From Paludibacteraceae bacterium (GTDB lineage Bacteria > Bacteroidota > Bacteroidia > Bacteroidales > Paludibacteraceae): a stretch of 64,000 nucleotides of DNA. The stretch spans positions 186,001-250,000 of the forward strand of contig JAFZPM010000014.1 in NCBI GenBank assembly GCA_017550335.1, in the 5' to 3' direction. How positions within the stretch are numbered: position 1 is the stretch's first letter; each line of letters opens with the position of its first letter. This document shows positions 62,909 to 64,000 of this stretch, in pieces. A model generated the notes under the pieces. That model was given only the letters and a program-made list of their open reading frames with translations, was not told the DNA's origin and made no database searches. The position numbers and the translations under genes were made by a program.

Positions 62909-62966
62909 GATTTAGACTTTAGACGCTAGACTTTAGTTGTTGGAGAGGTATGGTTTCCTCTCCAAT
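62909..62966 (+). repeat. TTTAGACTTTAGAC-type repeat tract and hairpin after the GH57 gene
   Basis: A tract of TTTAGACTTTAGACG / CTAGACTTTAG units (62909-62937) starts right after the GH57 stop. It is followed by a perfect 9-bp hairpin, TTGGAGAGG (62940-62948) with CCTCTCCAA (62957-62965), which may end transcription although its T tract is poor. Confidence 0.6.
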
Positions 62967-63007
62967 AAAAAATCCGGCGATCCGCAAAAGATAATTTGCA
63001 TTATTCG

Positions 63008-63038
63008 TTGTCGTTTATGAAATCATTTTATACCTTTG
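63008..63038 (+). promoter_or_regulatory. tRNA-Pro promoter
   Basis: TTG at 63008-63010 and TACCTTTG at 63031-63038, spaced by 20 nt, match the Bacteroidetes consensus. Transcription should start about 5 nt before the tRNA. Confidence 0.8.
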
Positions 63039-63048
63039 CGGCGGATTT

Positions 63049-63124
63049 CGGGGTGTAGCGCAGTTGGTAGCGCGTTACGTTCGGGACGTAGAGGTCGCCC
63101 GTTCGAGCCGGGTCACCCCGACCA
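63049..63124 (+). tRNA. tRNA-Pro (anticodon CGG)
   Basis: 76 nt with encoded CCA. The acceptor CGGGGTG (63049-63055) pairs with CACCCCG (63114-63120). The D-arm GCGC..GCGC, an anticodon stem TTACG/CGTAG with loop TTCGGGA (anticodon CGG at 63082-63084) and a T-arm with GTTCGAG complete the cloverleaf. It reads CCG codons. Own promoter and terminator. Confidence 0.97.
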
Positions 63125-63125
63125 C

Positions 63126-63165
63126 AAGTCTTTGCAACTCATCATGAATCGCAAAGACTTTTTTT
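63126..63165 (+). terminator. tRNA-Pro terminator
   Basis: AAGTCTTTGC (63126-63135) pairs with GCAAAGACTT (63151-63160), a perfect 10-bp stem, and is followed by five more Ts. It starts 2 nt after the tRNA CCA end. Confidence 0.92.
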
Positions 63166-63232
63166 ATTGGCAGGTTCCATATTGCAGAACCCACCTATCA
63201 TCATAACCAAAGAAGAAGCAAGGAGAAGACCC

Positions 63233-63727
63233 ATGAGAAAGATCAGATGTCCCAAATGCGAACAATTCATCAGATTCGAGGATAGCCGCATAGAGCCAGG
63301 CGCATCCATCATCATCCAATGCGACAACTGCGGAAAGAAATTCAGCATACGATTCAAGCCTAAAGAAGAGAAAAAGGCGGATTACACCTACGGATGCATC
63401 ATCGTCGTGGAGAACGTGTTCTGCCACAAGCAGATCATCCCGCTACAACTCGGGGAAAACATGTTCGGCCGACGCTGCCCCGGCACCGTCATCTCCTCAC
63501 CCATCGACACCAACGACACCAGCATGGACAGGATGCACTGCATCGTCCACGTGGAGATGGACAAGGAGGGAAACATCACCCATAAAGTGGAAGACTACGA
63601 CAGCCTCGTAGGCACCTTCGTGATGAACGAAATCCTGCAGAAAAAGGAGAGAAGAATCGTCCACGAAGGGGAAATCATCACATTGGGAGCGACCACCCTC
63701 ATCCTGAAAACCGGTGCGCCAGACTAA
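63233..63727 (+). CDS. Zinc-ribbon / FHA-domain protein
   Basis: 164 residues from the ATG at 63233, which follows an AGGAG-like site; the frame extends upstream to 63167 but this part crosses the tRNA terminator. The N-terminus is a zinc ribbon (IRCPKCEQFIRFEDS and IIQCDNCGKKFSIRF). A FHA domain fills the C-terminal two thirds, with FGRRCPG, the Ser/His phosphothreonine-contact motif SMDRMHCIV, DYDSLVGTFVMNE and a final VHEGEIITLG. FHA domains bind phosphothreonine peptides. No Ser/Thr kinase gene is in the window. The pair resembles the architecture of MJ0042-type zinc-finger/FHA proteins. Confidence 0.85.
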   Translation: MRKIRCPKCEQFIRFEDSRIEPGASIIIQCDNCGKKFSIRFKPKEEKKADYTYGCIIVVENVFCHKQIIPLQLGENMFGRRCPGTVISSPIDTNDTSMDRMHCIVHVEMDKEGNITHKVEDYDSLVGTFVMNEILQKKERRIVHEGEIITLGATTLILKTGAPD

Positions 63728-63855
63728 TATTCCAACCGCATAAGGGTTCCGTCCCATCGCCCCGGAACCGCTCCAAGATACCCTATCCGATCAAATATTG
63801 AAAAAATCCAAGCACATATAGCCCGATAATCAAGGATAAGTTACAGAATTTTATG

Positions 63856-63928
63856 TATTTTTGTCGAATGACTACACAGGAGACACACAATTTTCTCCCC
63901 AATAGTCAGTTAATGTAATATGGGGAGA
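63856..63928 (+). promoter_or_regulatory. -7 box and leader inverted repeat before the last gene
   Basis: TATTTTTG (63856-63863) is a -7 match without a clear -33 element. In the following leader TCTCCCCA (63894-63901) pairs with TGGGGAGA (63921-63928), a perfect 8-bp stem with a 19-nt loop. It could be a regulatory leader structure. Confidence 0.4.
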
Positions 63929-63961
63929 CCCAACTAGGAATAACATCTTTGGTAAACCGTA

Positions 63962-64000
63962 ATGTTAAGGACAAAAAACACCTACATATTGTTCGGACTA
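63962..64000 (+). CDS. Possible start of a further gene, cut by the window edge
   Basis: An ATG at 63962 opens a frame of 13 codons (MLRTKNTYILFGL) up to the edge. It begins basic and becomes hydrophobic, like a signal peptide or first membrane helix. A -7 box lies about 100 nt upstream. Too little is visible to name it. Confidence 0.35.
   Translation, partial: MLRTKNTYILFGL

Noticed and set aside
62011..62922. A 303-codon plus-strand frame overlapping GH57 in another frame
   Set aside because: It is very Arg/Gln/His-rich, typical of a shifted reading of a real gene; GH57 motifs are in the other frame.

Overview
The window comes from the chromosome of a member of the Bacteroidetes, most likely a Bacteroidales-type plant-polysaccharide degrader. 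The evidence is: a 2.5 kb-residue SprA/Sov outer-membrane protein and a GldJ lipoprotein of the type IX secretion system (T9SS); two proteins ending in T9SS sorting domains; Bacteroidetes promoters (TTG, about 20 nt, TAnnTTTG); and family-specific gene orders such as ruvA-sprA, gldJ-murF, folP-cdaA and the debranching enzyme / glycosyltransferase / GH57 cluster. No insertion sequence, integrase, CRISPR array or complete mobile element was seen. It reads as a housekeeping stretch with a few lineage-specific insertions.

Layout. 1-1.9 kb: 3' part of a secreted GH10 xylanase with a CBM6 and a T9SS tail. 2.0-3.9 kb: exported beta-propeller protein. 4.0-9.5 kb: minus-strand efflux operon marR-tolC-hlyD-permease-permease, with a candidate MarR operator at 9541-9554 and no ATPase gene. 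9.7-11.2 kb: an orphan single-pass membrane protein and a small lipoprotein. 11.2-14.7 kb: yidC and a sodium:solute symporter. 14.8-18.5 kb: ABC exporter, a phage-type small protein, a Nudix/winged-helix protein and an NlpC/P60-like protein that has lost its catalytic cysteine. 18.6-22.8 kb: giant fused acyl-CoA dehydratase activase. 23.3-24.7 kb: T9SS cargo of unknown function. 25.2-28.2 kb: rbfA, LolC/E-type permease and trkH. 28.4-29.5 kb: dprA. 29.5-32.1 kb: lipoprotein, TGS-uridine-kinase-like protein and a stand-alone TonB C-terminal domain. 32.3-34.1 kb: nadB, overlapping the end of a zinc-ribbon gene. 34.1-39.4 kb: gldJ, murF, a conserved small anchored protein, an LTA-synthase-like sulfatase and the zinc-ribbon protein. 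39.6-41.8 kb: folP, cdaA (cyclic di-AMP synthesis) and lolD. 42.0-43.5 kb: yebC-family regulator and a small, codon-optimised surface lipoprotein. 43.9-52.0 kb: ruvA and sprA. 52.3-58.1 kb: Sel1-repeat protein, gamma carbonic-anhydrase-like protein, then rluA-pepP-TlpA-like operon. 58.2-62.9 kb: alpha-glucan operon (debranching enzyme, GT4, GH57). 63.0-64.0 kb: tRNA-Pro(CGG), zinc-ribbon/FHA protein and the start of a further gene.

How the parts work together. SprA is the T9SS translocon and GldJ a lipoprotein needed for it; the xylanase and the 23.3 kb protein are probable clients. YidC, the LolCDE-type parts, LTA-synthase-like sulfatase, MurF and the NlpC-like protein serve the envelope. 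CdaA and TrkH may be linked functionally, since cyclic di-AMP controls potassium uptake in other bacteria. The last operon handles glycogen-type alpha-glucan.

The most unusual observations are: AT-rich repeat tracts that begin exactly at the stop codons of several unrelated genes; a cluster of short palindromes at 53.7-53.9 kb; a catalytically dead-looking NlpC/P60 protein; an orphan membrane protein built on a domain usually seen attached to effectors; a phage-type protein in a housekeeping setting; and a nadB terminator that lies inside an opposing gene.
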